Positions 52,369 to 61,081 of a DNA stretch of 64,000 nt are shown piece after piece. Within the stretch, counting starts at the first letter, position 1, and every line of letters starts with the position of its first letter. The DNA comes from Flavobacterium oreochromis (GTDB lineage Bacteria > Bacteroidota > Bacteroidia > Flavobacteriales > Flavobacteriaceae): positions 124,001 through 188,000 of the forward strand of contig NZ_CP067377.1 of the NCBI RefSeq assembly GCF_019565455.1. Direction: 5' to 3'. The translations under genes were made by a program, and so were the position numbers. The notes below the pieces were generated by a model that saw only the letters and a program-made list of their open reading frames with translations, did no database searches and was not told the origin of the DNA.

Positions 52369-52965
52369 ATGAACAATACACAGCAATCAAATCAGAATAT
52401 AAAAAACATCATTTGCTTTAGTAAAAAAATAAATGGATTAGGGGCTTTTGAATTAAGAAAGTTTGACCTAATTCACGATCTACCTATAATTTATGAATGG
52501 GTTCAAAAAGAATATGCTATTTATTGGGGAATGATGGGTTTAAGTTATGATCAAGTTCTAACTATTTATCAAAAACTAGTAGAAAACACTTACGTATACA
52601 TAGGCCTTTTTGAAGGAAAAACTGCTTTTTTATTAGAATGTTATGATCCTCAAGAAGACATCATAAAAGAACATTATCAAGTGAATAAAGGAGATATAGG
52701 AATGCACATCTTAGTAGCCCCTCCTGATAAAAAAATAAGTGGTTTTACTTGGCATATTTTTAAATTCATCTTAGACTTTATTTTCAGTGATTCTAATGTA
52801 AAACGGGTAGTTGTAGAACCTGACGCAAAAAATAAAAAAATTCACATTTTGAATAAAAAAGCAGGATTTGTTTTTCAAAAAATTATTGAATTACCACATA
52901 AAAAAGCACGATTAGAGTTTTGTACAAGACAACAATACTATAATGCTATGACAGAGAAAAATTAA
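52369..52965 (+). CDS. stand-alone siderophore N-acyltransferase (GNAT, IucB-like)
   Basis: 198 residues, clearly homologous to the N-terminal domain of the preceding fused protein: LPIIYEWVQKEYAIYWGMMG, MHILVAPPDKKISGFTWHIF, VVVEPDAKNKKIHILNKKAG and ARLEFCTRQQYY align one to one. It probably arose by duplication inside the operon. It lies 11 bases after the fused gene. A different acyl donor (for example acetyl instead of succinyl-CoA) is possible but cannot be read from the sequence. Confidence 0.88.
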   Translation: MNNTQQSNQNIKNIICFSKKINGLGAFELRKFDLIHDLPIIYEWVQKEYAIYWGMMGLSYDQVLTIYQKLVENTYVYIGLFEGKTAFLLECYDPQEDIIKEHYQVNKGDIGMHILVAPPDKKISGFTWHIFKFILDFIFSDSNVKRVVVEPDAKNKKIHILNKKAGFVFQKIIELPHKKARLEFCTRQQYYNAMTEKN

Positions 52966-52983
52966 TCTTAAAGCTTTTTCAAT

Positions 52984-53145
52984 GAGACTGTCCGAAAAGG
53001 TAAAACTGCTTATCTAAATTAAAAGAAAATTCAACAGATTTTTTTCAAATTAATTGATACAGTTAGATAATAATTATTAAGATTTACCCCTTAGTACTTT
53101 TAAATAACAAACTAAATATTGATTCTTTACTTTTCGGACATTTCT
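52984..53145. mobile_element. short element with inverted ends inside the siderophore operon (MITE candidate)
   Basis: GAGACTGTCCGAAAAGGTAAA (52984-53004, split here as GAGACTGTCC plus GAAAAGGTAAA) mirrors TTTACTTTTCGGACATTTCT (53126-53145) over about 15 positions with one gap. It enlarges one intergenic space to 195 bases in an operon whose other gaps are -7 to 12 bases. No gene is inside. The GAGACTGTCCGAAAA ends resemble insertion-sequence termini. Target duplications are not clear. Confidence 0.6.
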
Positions 53146-53160
53146 TTATAAAATAAAATT

Positions 53161-54971
53161 ATGAATACAAAAACATACATGGCTAATATTCTGAAAGAAA
53201 ACATAAACCATCTAAAATCAGCTAACTGGGAAAAGGCAAATAAAATTCTTATCCGAAAAGCTATTTCAGAGTTTACACATGAAGCCCTCATTAATCCCAT
53301 TTATAATCAGAAATTAAACAAATACTATGTAAATACCATAAACAATGAATATACCTATAGTTTTACTGCTGATTTAAAAGCTCTTAATCATTGGTACATT
53401 CCTTACGAAAGTATTACAAAACAAGATTGTAATGGGAATCACATCCCCTTGTGTCTAGTTAGCTTCATAATAGAATTTAAAGAAGTACTAGAAATCCCAA
53501 CTGATTTATTACCTACTTATCTAGAGGAAATCAATGCCACTCTTTATAGTACTGGTTATAAAATTACGAATGAAAAAATTCTTGCTAATGAACTCCCTAA
53601 CACAGATTATCAAACCATTGAACACGCTGTTACAGAAGGACATCCTTGTTTTCTAGCTAATAGTGGTAAAAATGGTTTTAGCAGTATAGATTTTAAAACC
53701 TTTTCTCCTGAAGCTAATAATTCTATTCAATTATTATGGTTAGCAGGACATAAAAGTTCTGCTCAATTTTCCTGTATTGAAACACTTAATTATGAGCAAT
53801 TACTTAAAACAGAATTAGATATTGACACTCAAATTCATTTTGAAAAAGTATTAGAATCTGAAAAAGTAAATCCTAACGAATATTATTGGTTTCCTGTACA
53901 TCCTTGGCAATGGGATAATAAACTTACTTTAATTTTCACTAATGATATTGCTCAAAAAAAGTTAATTCCTTTAGGTTTTGCTCCTGATTTTCACTCTGCA
54001 CAACAATCAATACGTACTTTTTTTAACCTTACTAATCATAATAAATATTTTACAAAAACAGCTTTATCTGTTGTTAATATGGGTTTTATGCGTGGACTTT
54101 CTCCTTACTATATGGAGAGTACTCCTATTATAACCACTTGGTTGGAAAACCTCATAAAAAACGATTCTTTTTACAATCAAAAGGATTTACTATTTTAGGC
54201 GAAATTGCCACTTTAGGTTATCGTAATATTTTATGGGAAAGCCTTGGTAGAAATATTCCTCACAATAAAATGCTAGCCACTCTTTGGAGAGAAAGTCCTA
54301 TTACAAAACTTCAAAAAAATGAAACCTGTTTTACCATGGCAGCATTACTTCATATAGACTATGAAGGAAAACCTTTTATTAAATACCTTATTGAAAAATC
54401 AGGAATTAGTGCAAAACAATGGATTAATCAGTACATACAAGCATATTTAATTCCCTTAGTGCATTGTTTTTACACACATGAACTGGTATTTATGCCTCAT
54501 GGAGAAAATCTTATTCTTGTATTAAAAAATCATCTAGTTCAACGTGTTTTTATGAAAGACATTACAGAAGAAATTATGCTTTTTAATACTAGTACCCCTT
54601 TACCTGAAAAAGCAGAAAGAATACGAATCAATCTTCCAGAAAAGTTGAAAGTATTAAGCATTCAAAATGATATTTTTCAGCATTTTTTCCGGTTCTTATC
54701 TGCTATTTTAGATCAATACAAGATCTTAAAAGAAGAAATTTTTTGGGAAATTGTTGGTTCTTCTATAGCTGAATACCAACTAAAAAACCCTCAACTTAAA
54801 ACATCCTTTTTACAACATGATCTCTTTAGTAAAACATTTGAATCCTGCTGCCTAAATCGCTTACAACTTAAAAACAATAAACAAATGCTGAATTTAGCAG
54901 ATCCTGCTTCTAGTTTACAATTTGTAGGAGCATTAGAAAATCCTATTCATCAATATAAACCAATATGGTAA
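53161..54971 (+). CDS. second NIS siderophore synthetase (IucA/IucC family), one frameshift
   Basis: 603 residues after adding one T in the run 54168-54172 (NDSFLQSKGFTILGEIATLG). It has family motifs EGHPCFLANSGKNGFSSIDF, FPVHPWQWDNKLTLIF, QSIRTFFNLTNHNKYFTKTA, RESPITKLQKNETCFTMAAL and MPHGENLILVLKNH. It is closely related to the C-terminal part of the fused protein, so acyltransferase plus synthetase exist twice, once fused and once split. Two NIS synthetases could perform successive condensations or make two products. It overlaps the MATE gene by 7 bases. Confidence 0.9.
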
Positions 54972-56368
54972 AAGATATCAAAGCAAAATTTAAATTTCTT
55001 AAACATAATGATGTAGTTGATTTTAACACCATAGGAATTAAGGAAGGAATATGGTTATTAGCCATCCCTATGATTTTAGAATTAATACTAGAATCTGTAT
55101 TTTCATTAGTAGATTTATACTTTGTAGGACATTTACCTAATAGTCAATTAGCAATCCAAATTATAGGTTTCACTGAATCTATAAATACAATTATATATTC
55201 TATTGCAGTAGGATTTAGCGTAGCTATTAGTGCTCTAATTTCTATCTCTATTGGTCAAAAAAAGGTAGATAATACAGGAAAAATCATTATACAAGCTTTA
55301 ATCATAGCCTCTATTATTTCCTTAATAATTAGCACTTTGGGCTATTTTTATGCCCCAGCTATTTTTACTTCTTTAAATGTTTCACAAGAAGCTATTAATT
55401 ATGGAATAAGCTATCCTAAAATTATTTTTAGTAACAGTCTATTTATTCTCTTATTATTTTTAATTAACGGAATATTTAGAGGTATAGGAAATCCTTTACT
55501 TGCTATGAAAAGTCTTTGGATAGCTAATGGTTTTAATCTTCTACTATGTCCGTTACTAATAAATGGTTGGATCTTTATCCCTGCCTTAGGAATTGAAGGT
55601 GCCGCTTGGGCAACCGTTAGCGGAAGAGCTATAGGTGTTCTTTATCAATTATATTGCATTCGCAAAATCAGAAAATCTATAGGCTTTCAGAAAAAACGTT
55701 TTGAATTAGATTTTCCTATTATTAAATCTATTATTAGTATTGCAACACCTGGTATATTCCAATACATATTAGCTTCATTAAGTTGGATATACTTAGCACA
55801 ACTGATTGCTAAAAATGGTGGAGAATATGGTTCCGCTGGGTTTCAAATTGCTGTTAGAGTAATGTTATTTTTCATACTCCCTATTTGGGGATTAAGTAAT
55901 GCTGTTGCTACATTAACTGGACAATATTTAGGCGCACATCATTTAACAAGAATTAAAGTTTTAACTAAAATTGTACTTAAGTACACCCTATTTCTTTGTT
56001 TAGGAATTACTTTAATAAACCTATTTTTTGCAGAAAATATTAGTTTATTTTTCACTAATGACATACAAACTATTATACGAGCAAAAGAAGCTATGAAAAT
56101 TATAAGCTTAGGTTATATAGCCTATGGAGTTTCTATGATTTTCAACAATTTATTTAATGGTGCTGGTAATACACAAATTCCCACATTAGTAAACTTCTTA
56201 GGCTTTTGGATTTTTCAAATACCTTTTGCTTATTATCTAATAGAATTTCAAAAACAAGAATATATATACGCTATTTGGCTCGTACCCATTACCGAAACCA
56301 TTCTTTGTTTTCTTTATTTTACTTTATGGAAAAAAATTACCTCAACGCAGCAGTGTAATTTCGGCTAA
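54965..56368 (+). CDS. MATE family efflux transporter, probable siderophore exporter
   Basis: 467 residues with twelve predicted membrane helices in two homologous halves. The first half begins GIWLLAIPMILELILESVFS with VDLYFVGHLPN, and the second begins SIATPGIFQYILASLSW. Fixed neighbours and the 7-base overlap with the synthetase strongly suggest export of the finished siderophore. It is the last gene of the operon. Confidence 0.9.
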   Translation: MVKDIKAKFKFLKHNDVVDFNTIGIKEGIWLLAIPMILELILESVFSLVDLYFVGHLPNSQLAIQIIGFTESINTIIYSIAVGFSVAISALISISIGQKKVDNTGKIIIQALIIASIISLIISTLGYFYAPAIFTSLNVSQEAINYGISYPKIIFSNSLFILLLFLINGIFRGIGNPLLAMKSLWIANGFNLLLCPLLINGWIFIPALGIEGAAWATVSGRAIGVLYQLYCIRKIRKSIGFQKKRFELDFPIIKSIISIATPGIFQYILASLSWIYLAQLIAKNGGEYGSAGFQIAVRVMLFFILPIWGLSNAVATLTGQYLGAHHLTRIKVLTKIVLKYTLFLCLGITLINLFFAENISLFFTNDIQTIIRAKEAMKIISLGYIAYGVSMIFNNLFNGAGNTQIPTLVNFLGFWIFQIPFAYYLIEFQKQEYIYAIWLVPITETILCFLYFTLWKKITSTQQCNFG

Positions 56369-57163
56369 TGACAACTAAATAATTTATTTTTATTACACAT
56401 TTAGAATAAAGAATGACTTTTTAAGGATTACTTCTTACCTAATAACGCTAAGATTCGTTTTTCATTTAAATTAAAACATAGTGTTATAAAAATCTTCCTT
56501 GTTTTATTATCTATTAAAGAGGTAGGAAGTAATCTATATAAAAATTTCAAATGCGGAGTCTATCTCAAAAGTAGATCATTTAATTAAAGAGGTTTCGCAC
56601 TTCGCAATGACTACACGCTGAGAAATACTAAACTTCAAATAGAGAAGCTAGTTAACTACCGTAATCCTTCAACACAACGTCATTGCGAGGCACGAAGCAA
56701 TCTAAAAAATTATGATTGCAATTATTTCCTTCGATATTTGATTATACATCAAACTACTTTTAGATTATTTCACTTTTGTGTAACTAAAGTCTAATCCATT
56801 AGATTGCTTCGTCGTGCCTCCTCGCAATGACTGAACGCTGAGAAATACTAGGTGTTAAATTGAGAATACTATTACCTAAACGCCAATTCTAAACATAAAC
56901 CATCAACGCAACGTCATTGCGAGGCACGAAGCCATCTAAAATAGTTTCATCATAGATCCTTTCATTCAGCATTTATTAAATGTCAAACTATTTTCAGCTT
57001 GTTCTGTGATAATCCAGTTCAAGATTAGTACCTCGCTACTTTAGATTGCTTCGTCGTACCTCCTCGCAATGACTAGACGCTGAGAAATACTAAACTTCAA
57101 ATAGAGAAGCTAGTTAACTACCGTAATCCTTCAACTCAAAGTCATTGCGAGGCACGAAGCAAT
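56369..57163. other. gene-free stretch with repeats after the siderophore operon
   Basis: No coding frame is supported. The first 220 bases hold an inverted repeat (56426-56440 with 56520-56534). From about 56590 the stretch consists of inverted-repeat units described under the cluster entry. No tRNA or known RNA is recognised. Confidence 0.6.
56426..56534. repeat. inverted repeat after the MATE gene
   Basis: GATTACTTCTTACCT (56426-56440) is the reverse complement of AGGTAGGAAGTAATC (56520-56534) with one mismatch and about 80 bases between. It could act as a distal terminator for the operon or be another palindromic element. Confidence 0.5.
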
Positions 57164-57522
57164 CTAAAATAAATTCAGGATATCTGTAATCTCGTCATAC
57201 AAATCCTTCCACTCCGGATTTATACTGTGTATCAAATCAATTTTAGCTTGTCTTGAACCAGCTTTGATTTGCTTTTCTCTACCTATGGCATCCCCTATCA
57301 TTTGGAATGATTCGTAATACACCAATTTATTAAGGTTATATCGTCCTGAAAAAGAATTGGGGTAACGTTTTTCTTTATGATCTAATATACGTTGGGGCAA
57401 ATTAGATGTTACCCCAACGTATAATGTTGTATTCGTATAATTGGTGATTATGTAAATAAAACCGGGTTTCATAGGTTACTCGTCTTTTATTAGATTGCTT
57501 CGTCGTACCTCCTCGCAATGAC
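57141..57522 (-). mobile_element. inverted-repeat unit enclosing a GIY-YIG gene (candidate autonomous element)
   Basis: Unit 3 of the cluster has the same two arms as its neighbours, but about 320 bases between them filled by one gene. The gene's TAG stop lies within the left arm, and its ATG is 17 bases from the right arm, so gene and arms fit tightly. That is the geometry of an autonomous member among non-autonomous copies. Mobility itself is not shown. Confidence 0.55.
57164..57472 (-). CDS. GIY-YIG nuclease family protein
   Basis: 102 residues forming a single GIY-YIG domain. The namesake strands are GFIYIITN and TLYVGVTSNL. The catalytic arginine lies in NLPQRILDHKE, and the metal-binding glutamate in AIGREKQIKAGSRQAKIDLI. 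There is no extra DNA-binding domain, as in YhbQ-like and many Bacteroidota stand-alone members. It is enclosed by inverted-repeat arms (57141-57169 and 57490-57522), which suggests a role in nicking or spreading these repeats. Its usual role in other bacteria is not settled. Confidence 0.9.
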   Translation of the reverse strand: MKPGFIYIITNYTNTTLYVGVTSNLPQRILDHKEKRYPNSFSGRYNLNKLVYYESFQMIGDAIGREKQIKAGSRQAKIDLIHSINPEWKDLYDEITDILNLF

Positions 57523-58444
57523 GACACGCTGAGAAATACTAAACTTCAAATAGAGAAGTTAGTTAACTACCGTAATCCTTCAACTCAAAGTCATTGCGAG
57601 GCACGAAGCAATCTAAAAAATTATGATTGCAATTATTTCCTTCGATATTTGATTATACATCAAACTACTTTTAGATTATTTCACTTTTGTGTAACTAAAG
57701 TCTAATCCATTAGATTGCTTCGTCGTGCCTCCTCGCAATGACTGAACGCTGAGAAATACTAGGTGTTAAATTGAGAATACTATTACCTAAACGCCAATTC
57801 TAAACATAAACCATCAACGCAACGTCATTGCGAGGCACGAAGCAATCTAAAATAGTTTCATCATAGATCCTTTCATTCAGCATTTATTAAATGTCAAACT
57901 ATTTTCAGCTTGTTCTGTGATAATCCAGTTCAAGATTAGTACCTCGCTACTTTAGATTGCTTCGTCGTACCTCCTCGCAATGACTACACGCTGAGAAATA
58001 CTAAACTTCAAATAGAGAAGTTAGTTAACTACCGTCATCCCTCAACGCAACATCATTGCGAGGCACGAAGCCATCTAAAAAATTATGATTTAAATAATTT
58101 CATTCGGTATCTGATTAGATATCAAACCTATTTTAGATTGCTTCATTTTGAGTAACCAAGACTTAGTCCATTAGATTGCTTCGTCGTACCTCCTCGCAAT
58201 GACTACACGCTGAGAAATACTAAACTTCAAATAGAGAGGTTAGTTAACTACCGTCATCCCTCAACGCAACGTCATTGCGAGGCACGAAGCAATCTAAAAT
58301 AATTTTATCAGACATCCTCTCATTCAGCATTTATGATGTACCAAACTATTTTCAGCTTTTTCAGTGATAATCCAATTCAAAACTAGTATCACGCAACTTT
58401 AGATTGCTTCGTCGTGCCTCCTCGCAATGACCTAACAAGGTAAA
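57473..58444. other. gene-free repeat DNA between GIY-YIG and mpl
   Basis: This stretch is entirely repeat units 3 (right arm) to 7 and their linkers. Type A and B units alternate A-B-A-B, and the first A-B pair is a near-exact copy of the pair at 56679-57073, shifted by 911 bases. No coding potential is seen. Confidence 0.75.
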
Positions 58445-59800
58445 TCATCCAATCAACCCTTTTACCTCTTCAAAATCTAATCCTCCGTAATTCCCTGAAC
58501 TCATTAACAATAAAGCCGAATTATCTAAATCCTGGCTAAACAAATAGTTTTTAAAATCGGCTGGATTGGTATAAATAACTAGATCATCACGTTTGAAAGA
58601 TTGCGCGATTTGCTCATAAGTTACTTCTTCTAATTTTTTAATTTTTACGGCATCAGGTGAGTAAAAAACAACTGCCACATCAGCAGCATCCAAAGCGCCT
58701 TCGTATTGTTTTAAAAATTCAGCATTCAAACTACTATACGTATGCAATTCTAAACATGCCACTAATTTTCTATCGGGATATTGTGCTTTTACCGCTTTTG
58801 TAGTCGCCGACACTTTACTAGGCGAATGTGCAAAATCTTTATAAGCCACTCTGTTAGCTGATTCAGCTATTTTTTCTAAGCGTTTAGACGCTCCTTTAAA
58901 AGTGGCAATCGCCTCATAGAATTCGGCTTCATCAACTCCCATACATTGACAAACCCACTTAGCTCCTGCTAAATTATTTAAGTTATGCGCACCGAAAACT
59001 TCAATTGGCATTGCTCCTTCTGGTGTTTCTAATAAAGTTTTTCCATTTTCAACTGCATATTCAGGCGTGAAATAAGGAATCTTGCGAATAGGATTATCCG
59101 CATTTTCAGAAACGCGTTTTACTTCAGCATCGTTTTCGTTATAGATTAAAATTCCACCGTTAGTAATCTTCTGAATAAAAATTTCAAATTGCTCTACATA
59201 GTTATCATACGTTGGAAACACATTAATATGATCCCATGCAATCCCAGAAATCAAAGCGATGTTTGGGTTGTACAAATGAAATTTTGGTCGCAAATCAATA
59301 GGTGAAGTCAAATACTCATCGCCTTCTAACACGATGAATTCATTTTCTTCTGTTAGATGCACCATGGTATCAAAACCTTCTAACAAAGCACCTACCATAT
59401 AATCCACTTTGATGTTATGATAGTTCATCACATGCAAAATCATGGAAGTAATCGTTGTCTTACCATGCGAACCCCCGATTACTACACGGGTTTTATTTTT
59501 AGATTGTTCGTATAAAAACTCGGGATACGAATAAATTTTCAACCCTAATTCCTGAGCACGTACTAACTCGGGATTATCCGCTTTGGCATGCATTCCTAAA
59601 ATGATCGCTTCAATATCCGATGTGATTCTTTCTGGAAACCAACCTAATTCGGCTGGTAATAATCCTTTGGCTTCTAATCGTGATTTAGAAGGTTCAAAAA
59701 TAGCGTCATCGCTACCTGTTACTTTGTACCCTTTGTTGTGTAATGCTAGTGCTAAATTGTGCATGGCTGCACCGCCTATGGCTATGAAGTGTGTTCTCAT
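58445..59800 (-). CDS. mpl: Mur ligase family protein, probable UDP-MurNAc:tripeptide ligase (Mpl)
   Basis: 451 residues. The N-terminal Rossmann part reads MRTHFIAIGGAAMHNLALAL with GYKVTGSDDAIFEPSKSRLE. The ATP loop is VVIGGSHGKTTITSMIL, then EGDEYLTSPIDLRPKFHLYN and the central AWDHINVFPTYDNYVEQFEI. The C-terminal domain has YKDFAHSPSKVSATTKAVKA. Mpl attaches recycled murein tripeptide to UDP-MurNAc. The KFHLYNP and FAHSPSKV features fit Mpl better than MurC, and MurC normally sits in the division cluster. It lies directly beside the repeat cluster, with R7 13 bases after its stop. Confidence 0.88.
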   Translation of the reverse strand: MRTHFIAIGGAAMHNLALALHNKGYKVTGSDDAIFEPSKSRLEAKGLLPAELGWFPERITSDIEAIILGMHAKADNPELVRAQELGLKIYSYPEFLYEQSKNKTRVVIGGSHGKTTITSMILHVMNYHNIKVDYMVGALLEGFDTMVHLTEENEFIVLEGDEYLTSPIDLRPKFHLYNPNIALISGIAWDHINVFPTYDNYVEQFEIFIQKITNGGILIYNENDAEVKRVSENADNPIRKIPYFTPEYAVENGKTLLETPEGAMPIEVFGAHNLNNLAGAKWVCQCMGVDEAEFYEAIATFKGASKRLEKIAESANRVAYKDFAHSPSKVSATTKAVKAQYPDRKLVACLELHTYSSLNAEFLKQYEGALDAADVAVVFYSPDAVKIKKLEEVTYEQIAQSFKRDDLVIYTNPADFKNYLFSQDLDNSALLLMSSGNYGGLDFEEVKGLIG

Positions 59801-59974
59801 TTGTAAGTGTAGAAATTTAACGTATTCAGAATTATAAATTCTTCAACCTATTTTATATTGTTCAAATATAAGTCATCGGTTTTTTATTAGAAATAATTTA
59901 GTTGGAAAACATACACTAAAAATAATTGGCAAGAAATAAACAACTAAGCTTATTAACATTCACTACTCAACCAA
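59801..59974. other. AT-rich spacer between mpl and the CRISPR array
   Basis: No gene or clear hairpin. It contains the mpl promoter region on the minus strand, but no box matches the consensus well. Confidence 0.5.
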
Positions 59975-60850
59975 GTTGTATTTACCCTTCAAATAATCAT
60001 TCACGAACTCCCATAAAAAACAATAGAAACAGCGTGAGTAAAATAAGAGCTTTCACAACCAGACTTTGAATGTTATGGGAATGGCTACCGTTGTATTTAC
60101 CCTTCAAAATAAGGGCTTTCACAACTCAAATTACAAGAATTTTCCCTTTGGTGGCGTTGTATTTACCCTTCAAAATAAAGGCTTTCACAACGTACTAGAA
60201 ACGGTTTGCAAAACCAAATTGTTGTATATACCCTTCAAAATAAGGGCTTTCACAACATGGCTACAACCCAACAGATGAGCCTTTTTGTTGTATTTACCCT
60301 TCAAAATAAGGGCTTTCACAACTTACAATTATTACGGCACATCTAAAACGTAGTTGTATTTACCCTTCAAAATAAGGGCTTTCACAACAATTTCTATAGT
60401 AGAAATTGGCGGGAATGAGTTGTATTTACCCTTCAAAATAAGGGCTTTCTACAACCTTGACATCATTCGCCCAAAAAATGAAACTGTTGTATTTACCCTT
60501 CAAAATAAGGGCTTTCACAACAACATTCTCGATAAAGAAGAGGAATTGCAGTTGTATTTACCCTTCAAAATAAGGGCTTTCACAACTTAAGCTAATAAAT
60601 TAGTATAATATTTAATGTTGTATTTACCCTTCAAAATAAGGGCTTTCACAACTCACTAGTTAAATATATGCGTTCCTTATTAGTTGTATTTACCCTTCAA
60701 AATAAGGGCTTTCACAACTATCAGCTCCAATTTTTGTTGACAACGCAGGTTGTATTTACCCTTCAAAATAAGGGCTTTCACAACAATTAAACCATTAGTA
60801 AACAACACAATTAAGTTGTATTTACCCTTCAAAATAAGGGCTTTCACAAC
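59975..60850 (-). CRISPR. type VI-B CRISPR array, 12 good repeats plus degenerate distal end
   Basis: Repeats of 36 bases start at 60090, 60156, 60221, 60287, 60353, 60419, 60486, 60551, 60617, 60683, 60749 and 60815, with spacers of 29-30 bases. On the minus strand the repeat begins GTTGTGAAAGCCCTTATTTT and ends GAAGGGTAAATACAAC. GTTGT/ACAAC and CCCTT/AAGGG can pair, as in Cas13b repeats. Variants: one base changed at 60156 and 60221, and a 37-base copy with an extra T at 60419. At the low end, 59975-60008 and about 60024-60059 are badly degenerated copies, marking the leader-distal end. Transcription is therefore inferred to run on the minus strand, with cas13b upstream. Confidence 0.96.
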
Positions 60851-61081
60851 CCTCAATCGAGTAAAGCCAGTATTCATCAGGGATTTTGATATATTTTCAA
60901 GAAAAAAATAACCTTTTTTGGGTGTATTGAGTACAAAAATAGTCATTTTTTTAATCCTAGTTCAGTTTGTCAAAGAGCTTGGCTTTGTTTTATATTGACA
61001 CTTTTGATTTGATTATATCATTAATATAGATTTCTTCTTCTTTCCTGCGAACTAACCTATTGCTTTTTTGTTCCTCTTCAT
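60851..61081 (-). promoter_or_regulatory. leader region between cas13b and the array
   Basis: 231 AT-rich bases separate the cas13b stop from the first, best-conserved repeat (60815-60850). Because the degenerate repeats are at the far end, this side is the leader. A TTGACA-like or TAnnTTTG promoter was not clearly found, so the array may share the cas13b transcript or use an unrecognised promoter. Confidence 0.55.

Larger units (their letters stand above)
56590..58431. repeat. cluster of seven GTCATTGCGAGG inverted-repeat units
   Basis: Each unit is a forward arm (GTCATTGCGAGGCACGAAGC plus AATCTAAAA) and a longer reverse arm (TTAGATTGCTTCGTCGTGCC plus TCCTCGCAATGAC). Pairs are 56679-56707/56799-56831, 56913-56941/57041-57073, 57141-57169/57490-57522, 57590-57618/57710-57742, 57824-57852/57952-57984, 58052-58080/58171-58203 and 58271-58299/58399-58431. 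A degenerate reverse arm lies at about 56590-56611. Inner segments alternate between type A (90-91 bases) and type B (99 bases), except unit 3, which holds a GIY-YIG gene. Linkers between units start with a shared CGCTGAGAAATACTA. This is a REP/REPIN-like family. Confidence 0.9.

Noticed and set aside
56590..58431. Repeat cluster as a second CRISPR array
   Set aside because: Units are inverted pairs with two conserved inner segment types, not direct repeats with unique spacers.
58445..59800. MurC of the division and cell-wall cluster
   Set aside because: It stands alone, away from any mur/fts genes, and its KFHLYNP and FAHSPSKV segments fit Mpl better. Some uncertainty remains.
60066..60590. 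Open frames with repeated FKIRAF and LQNKGFHN peptides
   Set aside because: They are translations of the CRISPR repeats and spacers, as is the minus-strand frame at 60680-60946.
59975..60850. CRISPR array read on the plus strand
   Set aside because: Degenerate repeats lie at the low-coordinate end, cas13b is on the minus strand, and the minus-strand repeat matches the known Cas13b repeat pattern with the AAGGGTAAA-type segment near the 3' end.
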